The notes beneath the pieces were generated by a model, which saw only the letters and a program-made list of their open reading frames with translations, was not told the DNA's origin and did not search any database. Below, piece after piece: positions 40,461 through 49,200 of a DNA stretch of 64,000 nt. Position numbers and translations under genes: made by a program. The DNA is taken from assembly GCF_048066115.1 (NCBI RefSeq), contig NZ_JBLTYX010000022.1:43544-107543 (forward strand), given 5' to 3'. Origin of the DNA: Niveispirillum sp048066115. Its GTDB lineage: Bacteria > Pseudomonadota > Alphaproteobacteria > Azospirillales > Azospirillaceae. Positions within the stretch are counted from its first letter, which is position 1. Each line of letters opens with the position of its first letter.

Positions 40461-42554
40461 TCAGGCGGCTTGCGACGTTCGGATGATGATGTTGCCGTAG
40501 GGCTCCATCTCCGCATTCTGGTCGGGGCCGACGACGATGGTCGTGTCCGGCCGCTCGATGATGCAGGGGCCGGCGACGGGCCGGCCGGGGCCGATATCCT
40601 CGCTGCGATAGATCGAGGCGGACAGGAAGCCACGGCCGTAGAAATAGACCTCGCGGGCATCGATGGGCTTGTTGGAGCGGTTGGTGCCATCCACCTTGCG
40701 CGGCACCGGCTTGATCACCGGCGAGGTGCCTTCCACCCGGACCACGGAGAATTCCACGCCGGAAATGCGCAGCGCGGTGTTCTTGCCATAGACCCGCTCA
40801 TACTGTTCCTCGAACCGGTCGACCAGGGCGTCGATGCCGGCCGCGTCCAGGGCACCGTCAGGCACCGCCACGCTGATCTCGTGCACCTGCTGGCGGAACC
40901 GCATGCCGATGAAGCGCTTGATGGTCACGCCATCGCCCAGCGCCTCGACGCAGCGCACGGCCAGGCCGTTCAGGCTGTCATTGATCCGGGATATGTCCAC
41001 ATGGTCGGACGCACGGCGGAACCGGGCCGGGGCATGCTGGCCCAGCGCCAGGGAGAAGGACCGGTGCCGGTCGCCGGTAACGGTGCCATAGGCGGAATGG
41101 GCCGGGCCGGTATTGGGGATGATGATGGTGGCGATGCCGGCAGCCTCGGCGAACTGGTGGGCATGGGTGGCCCCCGCCCCGCCATAGGCCATCAGCACGA
41201 AATCGCGCGGATCATAGCCGGCACGCAGCGTCACGCGGCGCAGCAGGTCGGCCATCTGGTTGTTGGCCACCTCGCGGATGCCGGACGCGGCCTCCGCAAC
41301 GCTCATGCCCAGCGGTTCGGCCACATGGTCGCGCACCGCCTTGTGCGCCGCCTCGATATCCAGGCGCATCTTGCCGCCCAGGAAATATTTGGGATCGATG
41401 ATGCCCAGCACGACGTCGGCATCGGTGATGGTCGGCTCCACCCCGCCGCGCCCGTAACAGGCGGGCCCCGGCGTGGAACCGGCACTCTCCGGCCCCACGG
41501 TCAGATGGCCGTCGCGCACCCGGGCGATGGATCCGCCGCCGGCACCGATGGCCGTGACCTTGATCGACGGCAATGCCACATGGAACCGCCCCTCCTCACG
41601 CACCGTCTCCAGCAGCGGCTGGCCATTGACGATCAGCCCGACATCGAAACTGGTGCCGCCCATGTCGGCGGTCAGGACGTTGGGATAGTTCAGCAATTCG
41701 CCCAGCTTCTGCGACGCCAGCACGCCGCCGGCGGGGCCTGAGGTCAGCAGGTTCGCCGCCTGGAACGCCGCTTCCGATGCCGGCAGCACACCACCACCGG
41801 ATTCCATGATGGAGATGGGACCGTCGAACCCGTGGCCCCGGATCGCCTTCTCCAAGCCATTGATATAACGGTGGATGACGGGGCCCAGATAGGCGTTGAT
41901 GGCCGTGGTCGATGCCCGCTCATACTCCCCGATGATCGGCACCAGGGAGGATGAGGTGGTGACGAACACGCCCGGCGCCTCTTCGGCCACCAGTTCCGCC
42001 AACCGGCGCTCATGCGCCATGTTGCGGAAGGACCAGAGCAGACTGATGGCGATGGATTCCACGCCGTCTTCCACCAGCTTGCGGATGCTGGCACGGGCCG
42101 CATCCTCGTCCAGCGGTACGATGATCTCGCCCTTGTAATCCACCCGCTCGACGATACCGGCGGTCAGCGACCGGGGCACGATGGGATCGGGCAGGCGGCG
42201 GACGGAGAAATGCGAGATCTCATGTGCCGCCATGCCGACCCAGCCGCCCATGGCGCGCTGGATGCGCAGCGTATCCTCGAACCCGCGGGTGGTCAGCAGG
42301 CCGGTCTTCGCCCCCTTGCGCTCGATGAAGGCGTTGGTGGCGGCCGTGGTGCCGTGGGAGAAATATTGCAGCCGGGCGACCAGTTCCGCCGGTGCCAAAC
42401 CCAGCGCTTCCGCCGCCAGGTTCATGGCGTTCAGAACGCCCTTGGTGCGATCCTCCGGCGTGGTCAACGCCTTGAAGATGCGGATGTCGCCATCGTCCGA
42501 CAACAGGACCAGGTCCGTGAACGTGCCGCCGATATCCGTACCGATGTAGGACAA
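40461..42554 (-). CDS. hyuA: Hydantoinase A/oxoprolinase family ATPase subunit
   Basis: The 697-residue protein starts MSYIGTDIGGTFTDLVLL, the phosphate-1 motif of the ASKHA ATPase fold. It continues with FSHGTTAATNAFIERKGAKTG, GGTSFDVGLI (phosphate-2) and PGPACYGRGG, all HyuA hallmarks, and ends with FYGRGF and GRPVAGPCIIERPDTT. It couples ATP hydrolysis to activation of a carbonyl or enol substrate, working with HyuB. It is the first gene of the long minus-strand catabolic operon and is divergent from an IclR regulator with a tandem palindrome between them. Confidence 0.94.
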   Translation of the reverse strand: MSYIGTDIGGTFTDLVLLSDDGDIRIFKALTTPEDRTKGVLNAMNLAAEALGLAPAELVARLQYFSHGTTAATNAFIERKGAKTGLLTTRGFEDTLRIQRAMGGWVGMAAHEISHFSVRRLPDPIVPRSLTAGIVERVDYKGEIIVPLDEDAARASIRKLVEDGVESIAISLLWSFRNMAHERRLAELVAEEAPGVFVTTSSSLVPIIGEYERASTTAINAYLGPVIHRYINGLEKAIRGHGFDGPISIMESGGGVLPASEAAFQAANLLTSGPAGGVLASQKLGELLNYPNVLTADMGGTSFDVGLIVNGQPLLETVREEGRFHVALPSIKVTAIGAGGGSIARVRDGHLTVGPESAGSTPGPACYGRGGVEPTITDADVVLGIIDPKYFLGGKMRLDIEAAHKAVRDHVAEPLGMSVAEAASGIREVANNQMADLLRRVTLRAGYDPRDFVLMAYGGAGATHAHQFAEAAGIATIIIPNTGPAHSAYGTVTGDRHRSFSLALGQHAPARFRRASDHVDISRINDSLNGLAVRCVEALGDGVTIKRFIGMRFRQQVHEISVAVPDGALDAAGIDALVDRFEEQYERVYGKNTALRISGVEFSVVRVEGTSPVIKPVPRKVDGTNRSNKPIDAREVYFYGRGFLSASIYRSEDIGPGRPVAGPCIIERPDTTIVVGPDQNAEMEPYGNIIIRTSQAA

Positions 42555-42931
42555 AGAAACCCCCTATTCGCTCGCCAGCAGGCCTTCATCGCAGCGCTTG
42601 GGCTGCGGGGCCGCCATGGATGGGCATGCCGCGACGGGGGACCGCCGCCGGCACGCGATATGAAGAACCGAATTCCGTGTGGAGATGGTCGGGGACGTCA
42701 CAGTCCCGGAACCCGCTCCTCCCTCGTGATCTTGCTTGTTTCGCCGACGTTATTTTGTCCGCTGTGCGGACGTTTGTCCGATATGCGAATGATTGATCAC
42801 ACCAGACCTGTTGTCAAACGAAAAGTTCGGCTACAGCTTGGTTGGCAGCCGCGGCTGTTGACGCCGCCACCGGCGTCCGACACTTTCGGGGCCAAGCGGA
42901 GATGGCAGCCGCATATAAGGAGAAGACGGGA
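42555..42931. other. Divergent promoter region hyuA / IclR
   Basis: This 377-bp gap contains the tandem palindromes at 42757-42789 and must hold the promoter for the minus-strand catabolic operon and for the regulator. An AT-rich stretch flanks the palindromes (around 42731-42800). I see no small gene; the in-frame upstream ATGs at 42842 and 42902 lack suitably placed ribosome binding sites. Confidence 0.55.
42757..42789. promoter_or_regulatory. Tandem palindromes, probable operator of the second IclR regulator
   Basis: GTCCGCTGTGCGGAC (42757-42771, perfect outside its centre) is followed by the related TCCGATATGCGAA (42777-42789). The 13-bp cores start 19 bp apart (42758 and 42777), the same geometry as the pairs at 14538 and 16904 but with a different sequence. 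It lies between hyuA and the IclR gene. Confidence 0.72.
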
Positions 42932-43747
42932 ATGGCGCGTCGCCAGGCTGGGGCCGCACCGGGGAACAATCCGGAGGAACTGCACGAAACCTATGAGGAT
43001 GATCCCAATTTCGTGGTGTCGCTGGCGCGCGGGCTGAACGTGCTGCTGGCGTTTGCGGGCTCACGCAAGCATCTCAGCATCTCCGACATCAGCCGCATCA
43101 CCGGCCTGTCGCGCGGTTCCGTGGCGCGGCTGGTGAACACGCTGGAAAAGCTGGGCTATGTAAGGTCGGAGGGGCGGTCGTTCCAGCTGCTGCCCAAGAC
43201 GCTGGCCCTGGGCCAGGCGTATCTGTCGTCGAACTCTCTGGCCACCATGGCGCAGGAGACGCTGGACCGGATCGGCAACCAGGTGAATGAGAGCTGTTCC
43301 ATCGCCGTGCTGGATGAAGGCCATGTCACCTTCGTGGCGCGGTCGGCCAGCCGGCGCATGGTGTCAGCGTCGCTTTCCGTGGGCAGCCGCATTCCCGCCT
43401 ACTGCACCTCGCTGGGCCGCTGCATCCTGGCGCATCTGCCGCATGATGAGCTGGAGCGGCAGCTGGCCAATACCAGCATCGTCGCCCATACCAGCCGCAC
43501 CGTCACCAACCGCGCCGCCCTGGATCAGGTCCTGGAGCAAGTGCGCCAGACCGGCTATTCGATCTCCGACAGCGAGTTCGAGGAAGGTTTGACCTCCATC
43601 GCCGTGCCGGTCTTCGGCCCGGGGCAGAAGGTGGAGGCAGCACTGGGCGTGGCCGCCATCCGCTATCCCCACGACGCACTGGTCGGCACCATCCTGCCGG
43701 TGCTGAAGGGCACGGCGCGGGATTTGGGGGCGTTCCTGCGGTTTTAG
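42932..43747 (+). CDS. IclR-family transcriptional regulator (PcaR/PobR-like)
   Basis: The roughly 271-residue protein starts at ATG 42932 with AAGGAG nine bases upstream. The winged helix (about 25-85) has VVSLARGLNVLLAF, SISDISRITGLSRGSVARLVN and LEKLGYVRSEGRSFQLLPK. The effector domain has YCTSLGRCILA and GLTSIAVPVFGP. The phrase FVVSLARGL with the downstream layout is typical of the PcaR/PcaU/PobR branch, whose members activate or repress aromatic acid genes in response to pathway intermediates. It is divergent from the hyuA operon and most likely controls it through 42757-42789. Confidence 0.93.
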   Translation: MARRQAGAAPGNNPEELHETYEDDPNFVVSLARGLNVLLAFAGSRKHLSISDISRITGLSRGSVARLVNTLEKLGYVRSEGRSFQLLPKTLALGQAYLSSNSLATMAQETLDRIGNQVNESCSIAVLDEGHVTFVARSASRRMVSASLSVGSRIPAYCTSLGRCILAHLPHDELERQLANTSIVAHTSRTVTNRAALDQVLEQVRQTGYSISDSEFEEGLTSIAVPVFGPGQKVEAALGVAAIRYPHDALVGTILPVLKGTARDLGAFLRF

Positions 43748-43811
43748 GGGGCGCGCAGCCGCCTGCGTTAGTTCTCTGCGAAAACTCCTGGGCACCGTCG
43801 TTGCCACTCTC

Positions 43812-43901
43812 TCTACCGTCACCCCGGCGAAGGCCGGGGCCCAGATGACAAGCACTTCGCTCTACGACTTGGGCCCCGGCTTTTGCCGGGGTGACGGTAG
43901 A
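43812..43901. repeat. REP-like inverted repeat doublet, family B, copy 2
   Basis: The 90-bp element has imperfect 32-bp inverted ends (TCTACCGTCACCCCGGC... and its complement), each end itself containing a short hairpin. The sequence left of it (GGCACCGTCGTTGCCACTCT) matches that left of copy 1 at 31346-31383. Confidence 0.78.
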
Positions 43902-44024
43902 TATTGCGGGAACCCTCGCAGCCCCGATGTCTGCGGGGAGAGACAGACACCCCCGACCCCATCAATATCCTATTGATAAAATGTGATTTCCTCTGCGCCC
44001 ATCCTCATCCCGATCACGGCTCCA

Positions 44025-44063
44025 AAATTGGCTACCATTTGGCGCTAAGATTGGCTACTATCC
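44025..44063. promoter_or_regulatory. Two GntR-type boxes upstream of the TonB receptor
   Basis: AAATTGGCTACCATTT (44025-44040) and AGATTGGCTACTATCC (44048-44063) start 23 bp apart. The first box is the exact reverse complement of 56846-56861 and shares 13 bases with 59324-59336. The centre TGG-CTA-CCA is a TGGnnnCCA palindrome of the sort bound by FCD-type GntR regulators. Confidence 0.82.
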
Positions 44064-44113
44064 GTCCGCAGCCGACGCCAAAGCCGGCACCATGAACGCG
44101 GGAGCACAGGGTT

Positions 44114-46225
44114 ATGAGAGATTTGAAGCGGGTTCTATTGCTGGGCATGGCGGCGACGGGGGCGCTGGTCCCCACCGCGCAGGCCCAGGAGATGGAGCTG
44201 GAGGAGATCGTGGTCACGGGCTCGCGCCTGTCGGCAACGATCGAGACCTTCCCCGGCTCCTACACCGTGGTCAGCCGCAAGGACCTGGAGGACCAGTTGT
44301 CGACCACCGCCGATATCGGTGCGGTGCTGGCCAACATGGTGCCCGGCATCGCCGCGTCCAACGGCACCGCCGCGAATGTCGAGCAGAGCCTGCGCGGCCG
44401 GCCGCTGCGCGTGTTCATCGACGGCATTCCCATCTCCAACCCGCTGCGCGACGGCGGCCGCGACCTGCGCCTGATCTCCCCCACCGTCATCGGCTCGATC
44501 GAGGTGATCCGTGGCGCCTCGGCGCTCTATGGCCAGGGCGGTGCCGGCGGCATCATCAACTACATCACCAAGGATGCGCCCTCGACCGAGGAATTCCGCT
44601 TCCGCACCGAGATCGGCACCAGCCTGTCCACCCAGCATCTGGCCGACAGCACGCGCCCCAGCTTCTCGCAGAGCGCGTCCGGCAGCGTGGCCGGCATCGA
44701 TGTCAACCTGAACGGGTCGTATGAGCGCGTGAACAGCATATTCGACGCCGACGGCGACCGCCTGGCGCCCGATCCGCATAATTTCGGCGGCATCGCCGAC
44801 AGCAATATCTACAACCTGTATGGCAAGCTGGGCTATTCCTTCGGTGACCAGCGCATTGAGGCGATGGTCAATTACTACCAGCAAAAGCAGGACACCAACT
44901 ACGTCACGGTCAGCGGCAATATCGCCAAGGGCATCAAGGAAACCGCCGTCAAGGGCATGGCCGACGCCCGCGCCATCGACCCGGAGAACCGCAACCTCAT
45001 CTCCTCCATCGGGTATGAAAACAGCGATGTTCTGGGCTCGACCCTGAACAGCAAGCTCTATTACCTGGAGAATTACAGCGTCTTCTCCTTCGATGCGGCG
45101 CGCCTGGGCGGCACCCAGACGACGATCTCTTCCGAGAAGATCGGCTGGCAGACCGATTTCACCACCAAGCTGGATGATTGGGGTCTGGAGGGCGGCACGG
45201 CACTCTGGGGCTTCGACATCGCGCGCGATACGACCGAACAGCCGCTGATCCCGCTGACCGACAAGCCGGGCGACGGCCGCACCTTCACGCCGCCGCTGAA
45301 GCAGATGAACTATGCCGCCTTCATCCAGCTCGACCTGCCGGTGACCGACTGGTTCACGCTGCGCGCCGGCGTGCGGCACGACAAGTTCAACATGGAGATC
45401 GACGATTTCGTCGCCGGCCTGACCGGGGTGAAGGTCGCGGCGGGTGAGCTGGATTACAGCGCCACGCCCGTCAATATCGGCGGCACCCTGCATATCGTGC
45501 CGGAAGCCGAGGTTTTCGGCGGCTTCTCCCAGGGTTTCTCCATCCCCGATATCGGGGCACCCCTGCGCCGCGTCACGGCCACCAACCTGGATAATTTCGA
45601 TCCCAAGCCGCAGCTTGTGAACAATTACGAGATCGGCCTGCGCGGGTCGGTGATCGATATCGACTACACCGTGGCCTATTTCATCAGCAAGTCCAAGTAC
45701 GGCACCGACTTCGTCATCGACACGGTCAACCCCACCGAGGCCGCGACGCTCCGCGAGAAGGAGCGGATCAAGGGTATCGAGGCAACGCTGACCGGCAAGA
45801 TCGGCGACGCCACCCGCTGGGGCGGCAGCTTCGCCTGGTCGGAGGGCAAGCGCGACGCCGACCATGACGGCAAGGTCGACACAGCCCTGACCGGACGGCG
45901 CATCGGGCCGGAACAGTATAATGCCTGGCTGGAACAGGAGATCACCGCCGACTGGTCGGGCCGCCTGCAGGTCAACCGCACCGGCAGCCGCAACAAGTTC
46001 CCCAATGCCAGGATCAACGATTTCTATACCGGCCGCGTGCGTCCGGTGACGCGCGTCGATGCCTCCACCCAGTACCGCATGGACAAGGTGCTGTTCACCG
46101 TCGGCGTGAACAACCTGTTCAACAACGACTATTATTCCGTCACGTCCCAGATGATCAACCGCGACCAGCTGTACAGCAAGGGCGAGGGCCGTACCCTCTT
46201 CCTGAAAATGTCCGCGGACTACTGA
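44114..46225 (+). CDS. TonB-dependent outer membrane receptor, siderophore-type
   Basis: The 703-residue protein has a signal peptide ending near PTAQAQE, the TonB-box-like LEEIVVTGSRL, a plug with SLRGRPLRVFIDGIPISNP and IEVIRGASALYGQGGAGGIINY, and a barrel with the FVGAYKEK-like late motif TRVDASTQYRM and C-terminal LFLKMSADY. The size and plug style resemble ferric-siderophore or metal-chelate receptors more than the large sugar/aromatic type seen elsewhere in this window. It heads the GntR-controlled cluster that also encodes an iron-type ABC importer and a PepSY reductase, in line with chelate uptake. The ligand is unknown. Confidence 0.92.
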   Translation: MRDLKRVLLLGMAATGALVPTAQAQEMELEEIVVTGSRLSATIETFPGSYTVVSRKDLEDQLSTTADIGAVLANMVPGIAASNGTAANVEQSLRGRPLRVFIDGIPISNPLRDGGRDLRLISPTVIGSIEVIRGASALYGQGGAGGIINYITKDAPSTEEFRFRTEIGTSLSTQHLADSTRPSFSQSASGSVAGIDVNLNGSYERVNSIFDADGDRLAPDPHNFGGIADSNIYNLYGKLGYSFGDQRIEAMVNYYQQKQDTNYVTVSGNIAKGIKETAVKGMADARAIDPENRNLISSIGYENSDVLGSTLNSKLYYLENYSVFSFDAARLGGTQTTISSEKIGWQTDFTTKLDDWGLEGGTALWGFDIARDTTEQPLIPLTDKPGDGRTFTPPLKQMNYAAFIQLDLPVTDWFTLRAGVRHDKFNMEIDDFVAGLTGVKVAAGELDYSATPVNIGGTLHIVPEAEVFGGFSQGFSIPDIGAPLRRVTATNLDNFDPKPQLVNNYEIGLRGSVIDIDYTVAYFISKSKYGTDFVIDTVNPTEAATLREKERIKGIEATLTGKIGDATRWGGSFAWSEGKRDADHDGKVDTALTGRRIGPEQYNAWLEQEITADWSGRLQVNRTGSRNKFPNARINDFYTGRVRPVTRVDASTQYRMDKVLFTVGVNNLFNNDYYSVTSQMINRDQLYSKGEGRTLFLKMSADY

Positions 46226-46283
46226 TCCGACCGTCCCGGTCCTGCGGCTCCGGCCGCATCCTGATCCCAATGGATGACCCAAG

Positions 46284-47141
46284 ATGACTCTGCCCGTGAA
46301 CGGCGCGGAACGGGGCTTCACGCCCTACGATATCGGCAGGACCCCGGCAACGGCCTGCCGTATCGACCAGCGCTTCTCCTACTGCCTCTATGTGCCGGCC
46401 AGGGTGGTGGAAAACCCCGCCGCGGCCGGGCGCATCCTGGCCGTGGTCCATGGCACGGATCGCGGCAACCAGGCGCTGCGGGACCTGTTCGTCCCCTATG
46501 CGGAGGCCACGGACAGCATCATCCTGGCCCCGCTGTTCCCCTGCGGAATCGGCGAGCCGCAGGAACGGGACAATTACAAGTATATCGACTATCAGGGCAT
46601 CCGCTTCGACCTGCTGCTGCTGGACATGGTGGATGAGGTTTCCGCGCGCTATGGCGTGGATGCGGGCCGCTTCGACCTGTTCGGCTTTTCCGGTGGGGCG
46701 CATTTCGCCCACCGCTTCCTTTATCTGCATCCCTCACGGCTGCGGGCTCTGTCGGTGGGGGCCCCCGGCTCCCCCACCCTGCTGGACAGCACCCGCCCCT
46801 GGTGGGTGGGGGTGGCCGATCTGGAACAGAAATTCGCCGTCCGCCTGAACCCCGACGCGATGAAGGATGTGCGCATCCATCTGGTCGTCGGGTCGGACGA
46901 TACCGACACCTGGGAGATCACCCACAGCCCCGGTTCCCGCCATTGGATGGAAGGGGCCAACGATACCGGCGTGACGCGGGTGGAACGACTGCGTAGCCTG
47001 GCCGCCAACCTGCAAGCCAATGGCCTGGATGCACGGCTGGAACTGCTGCCGGGCGTACGCCATGCGCGCGACGCCCTGTCGGCCGCCGCCATCCGTTTCC
47101 TGGAAGCCCTGGACGAAGGGGGCGGCGATGTTCCGACCTAA
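46284..47141 (+). CDS. Alpha/beta-hydrolase, PHB-depolymerase/esterase-like
   Basis: The 285-residue protein has LAVVHGTDRGNQAL (oxyanion region), the elbow GFSGGAHFAHRF, an Asp in VVGSDDTDTWE and a His in LPGVRHARDA. No signal peptide is evident, so it acts in the cytoplasm. In the second-gene position after a chelate-type receptor it could open an ester or lactone of the imported compound, as IroE/Fes-type esterases do for siderophores. This is an analogy from position, not homology. It overlaps the next gene by 14 bp. Confidence 0.82.
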   Translation: MTLPVNGAERGFTPYDIGRTPATACRIDQRFSYCLYVPARVVENPAAAGRILAVVHGTDRGNQALRDLFVPYAEATDSIILAPLFPCGIGEPQERDNYKYIDYQGIRFDLLLLDMVDEVSARYGVDAGRFDLFGFSGGAHFAHRFLYLHPSRLRALSVGAPGSPTLLDSTRPWWVGVADLEQKFAVRLNPDAMKDVRIHLVVGSDDTDTWEITHSPGSRHWMEGANDTGVTRVERLRSLAANLQANGLDARLELLPGVRHARDALSAAAIRFLEALDEGGGDVPT

Positions 47142-47886
47142 TCGGCTGAAACGTCTGCTGGCCGAAAAACACCCCGCGCGCGGCGCCTGGCTGTTCATGG
47201 GCAGCCCGGTGGTGACCGAAGCCATGGCCCCCATGGGGTTCGATGCGCTGATCATCGACCATGAACATTCGCCGGGCGGGCTGGAAACCGCCATCCACCA
47301 GATGCGGGCGATGGCGGGAACGGATACGACCATGCTGGCCCGCCTGTCCGACAACAATCCCACGCCCATCCGCCATCTGCTGGATGCCGGGGTGGAGGGG
47401 GTGATGGCCGCCAATCTGGACAGTGCCGATGCCGCCGACCGTCTGGTCCGGGCCACGCGCTATCCCCCGCATGGCATCCGGGGTGCCCATTACACCGTCT
47501 CCCGCGCGTCCGGCTGGGGGGCGTGGAGTGTGGATGTGGCGGAGCGGGGCGAGGCGGAGACACTCGCTATCGGCCTGATCGAAAGTGTGGAGGGCGTGGA
47601 TGCCATCGCGGAGATGGCCCGGGTCCCCGGCCTGGACATGCTGTTCATCGGCCCGCTGGACCTGTCGATCAGCGCCGGCGTGCCGGGACAATATGACGCC
47701 CCCGCATTCAGGGATATTCTCCAGGCGGCCGAACGGCGCATCCTGGAGGCGGGTCTGGCACTGGGCGGCACCATCCTGCCGGGTCTGCCGGCGGCTGCAA
47801 TGTTCGCGCGGGGCTATGGTTTCGTGACGGTCGGTGCCGATGTCACCTTCCTGCGCCGGGGGGCAACCCTGGCCCTGGACGGTTAG
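47128..47886 (+). CDS. HpcH/HpaI-family aldolase (class II, metal-dependent)
   Basis: The 252-residue protein has the base/metal motif IIDHEHSPGG, the metal-ligand Glu in LIESVEGVDAI and the metal-ligand Asp in FIGPLDLSIS, typical of HpaI and 2-keto-3-deoxy-sugar aldolases. The family makes and cleaves C-C bonds of 4-hydroxy-2-oxo acids, releasing pyruvate or a related oxo acid. ATG 47128 with GAAGGGG upstream is preferred; the start lies within the end of the hydrolase gene. In this cluster it may cleave a hydroxy-oxo acid derived from the imported compound. Confidence 0.9.
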   Translation: MFRPNRLKRLLAEKHPARGAWLFMGSPVVTEAMAPMGFDALIIDHEHSPGGLETAIHQMRAMAGTDTTMLARLSDNNPTPIRHLLDAGVEGVMAANLDSADAADRLVRATRYPPHGIRGAHYTVSRASGWGAWSVDVAERGEAETLAIGLIESVEGVDAIAEMARVPGLDMLFIGPLDLSISAGVPGQYDAPAFRDILQAAERRILEAGLALGGTILPGLPAAAMFARGYGFVTVGADVTFLRRGATLALDG

Positions 47887-47896
47887 AGGGGACGAG

Positions 47897-49012
47897 ATGA
47901 TGCAGGACCGACATCCCCTAACCCAGCGTACCCGCCGCCAGTTCCTGGGCGCCCTGGCCGGCACGGCCGCAGCATCCCTGCTGCCCCTGCCGTCGCGCGC
48001 CCAGGACCTTGTCGAGGCGTCGAAGCAGGAAGGCAGCCTGCTGATCTATTCGATCATGGCCGAGTACAACTGGCGGCCCATCCTGCGCGGGTTCCAGGCG
48101 CTTTATCCCTGGATCAAGGTCAATTGCCTGGACATGGGCCCGACCGAGGTGTTCGAGCGTTATTACGCCGAAACCTCCGTCGACCGGCCATCGGCCGACA
48201 TCATCGTGTCCAGCGCACCCGACGCCTGGATGCGGTTCGCGGCCAAGGGCGGCATCGGCCGGCATGACAGCCGGGAGATACCCAACCTGCCGGGCTGGAG
48301 CCTGCCCATGCCCGGCCTCTACACGCTGTCGGCCGACCCGATGGTCATGGTCTATAACAAGCTTCTGCTGAAGCCGGAGCAATATCCCGACGGGCTGAAG
48401 CGGCTGGCTGTGCTGGCGGAGGAGAACCCGCTAAAGTTCCGCAAGCGCGTCACCACCTATGACGCCGCCGCCCATGCGCTGGCCTACGCGGTGCACTGGA
48501 CCGCCATCACCGCCGGCCGGCCCGGCGGCTGGGACCTGATGGAACGGCTGTCGCCCGCCGTGCGCGTGGAAACCGGCGGGGCGGCGATGATGGAGAAGGT
48601 GACGACCGGTGAATATCTGGTCGGCTTCAATGTCTCCGCCGTCACCGTCTGGCCGCAGATGGCGTCGAAGGGTCGGGCGGAGATCGTGGATTGGACGCTG
48701 GACAAGGATGGCACGGTGCTGGTCCCGCGCGGCATGGCCGCCACGGCGGCCGCGCGCAATCCCGCCAGCGCCCGGCTGATGCTGGATTACATCCTGTCCC
48801 ATGACGGTCAGGTGGCGGCGGCCCAGGGCGGGCTGATGCCCTACCGCGCCGATGTGCGGGCGGACGAGGTGCCCTATCTCACCTATGCCGGGCTAGTGGC
48901 AAGGCTGGGCGGCGAGGACCGGATCGTCCATGTCGGCTACGACCCCACCATGCTCGACACTTACCAACCCTTCATCCAGCACTGGAACGCCACGTTCAAG
49001 GCGCGGCGGTGA
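47897..49012 (+). CDS. Tat-exported ABC substrate-binding protein (iron/putrescine-type)
   Basis: The roughly 371-residue protein starts at ATG 47897 after AGGGGACG. The N-terminus has RRQFLGALAGTAAASLLPLP, a twin-arginine signal, and cleavage is expected near SRAQ. The mature part has the two-lobe type II fold seen in FbpA/AfuA-like proteins (GSLLIYSIMAEYN, ADIIVSSAPDAWMRF, LTYAGLVARLGG). These proteins bind ferric ions, ferric chelates or small cationic molecules. It is followed by matching permease and ATPase genes. Tat export suggests folding or cofactor binding before export, or avoidance of mis-metallation. The ligand is unknown. Confidence 0.88.
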   Translation: MMQDRHPLTQRTRRQFLGALAGTAAASLLPLPSRAQDLVEASKQEGSLLIYSIMAEYNWRPILRGFQALYPWIKVNCLDMGPTEVFERYYAETSVDRPSADIIVSSAPDAWMRFAAKGGIGRHDSREIPNLPGWSLPMPGLYTLSADPMVMVYNKLLLKPEQYPDGLKRLAVLAEENPLKFRKRVTTYDAAAHALAYAVHWTAITAGRPGGWDLMERLSPAVRVETGGAAMMEKVTTGEYLVGFNVSAVTVWPQMASKGRAEIVDWTLDKDGTVLVPRGMAATAAARNPASARLMLDYILSHDGQVAAAQGGLMPYRADVRADEVPYLTYAGLVARLGGEDRIVHVGYDPTMLDTYQPFIQHWNATFKARR

Positions 49013-49030
49013 GGGATTCGATCTCTCATA

Positions 49031-49153
49031 CCGTCATCCCGGCGAAAGCCGGGACCCAGGAGCCAAGCGCCCGACGGTTCAACAGCGTTGATCGACACTG
49101 CATACAGGTTTGACGCTGCCGCCCCTGGGTCCCGGCTTCCGCCGGGATGACGG
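49031..49153. repeat. REP-like inverted repeat pair, family B variant
   Basis: CCGTCATCCCGGCGAAAGCC.. (49031-49060) and its near-complement ending GGGATGACGG (49124-49153) form 30-bp inverted ends about 60 bp apart. It splits the binding-protein gene from the permease gene within the transport operon and could weaken or end some transcripts there. Confidence 0.78.
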
Positions 49154-49200
49154 AAAGTTGGCTTGCATTTCACCCCCCTGACAAAGGACCGGACCGGCCC

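Larger units (their letters stand above)
43748..44113. other. Intergenic region with family B repeat and GntR-box promoter
   Basis: This 366-bp gap between the IclR gene and the TonB receptor holds a 90-bp family B repeat (43812-43901), possibly with terminator-like effect, and the two operator boxes at 44025-44063. The AT-rich segment around 43960-43990 is the likely promoter area. I see no gene in it. Confidence 0.6.

Noticed and set aside
44135..46321. 728-codon minus-strand frame
   Set aside because: It is antisense to the TonB receptor at 44114-46225 and has the Arg/Gly/His composition typical of GC-driven shadow frames.
49147..49200. Possible longer N-terminus of the ABC permease
   Set aside because: The extra 18 residues are encoded in the end of a REP-like hairpin repeat. 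ATG 49201 fits the family start.
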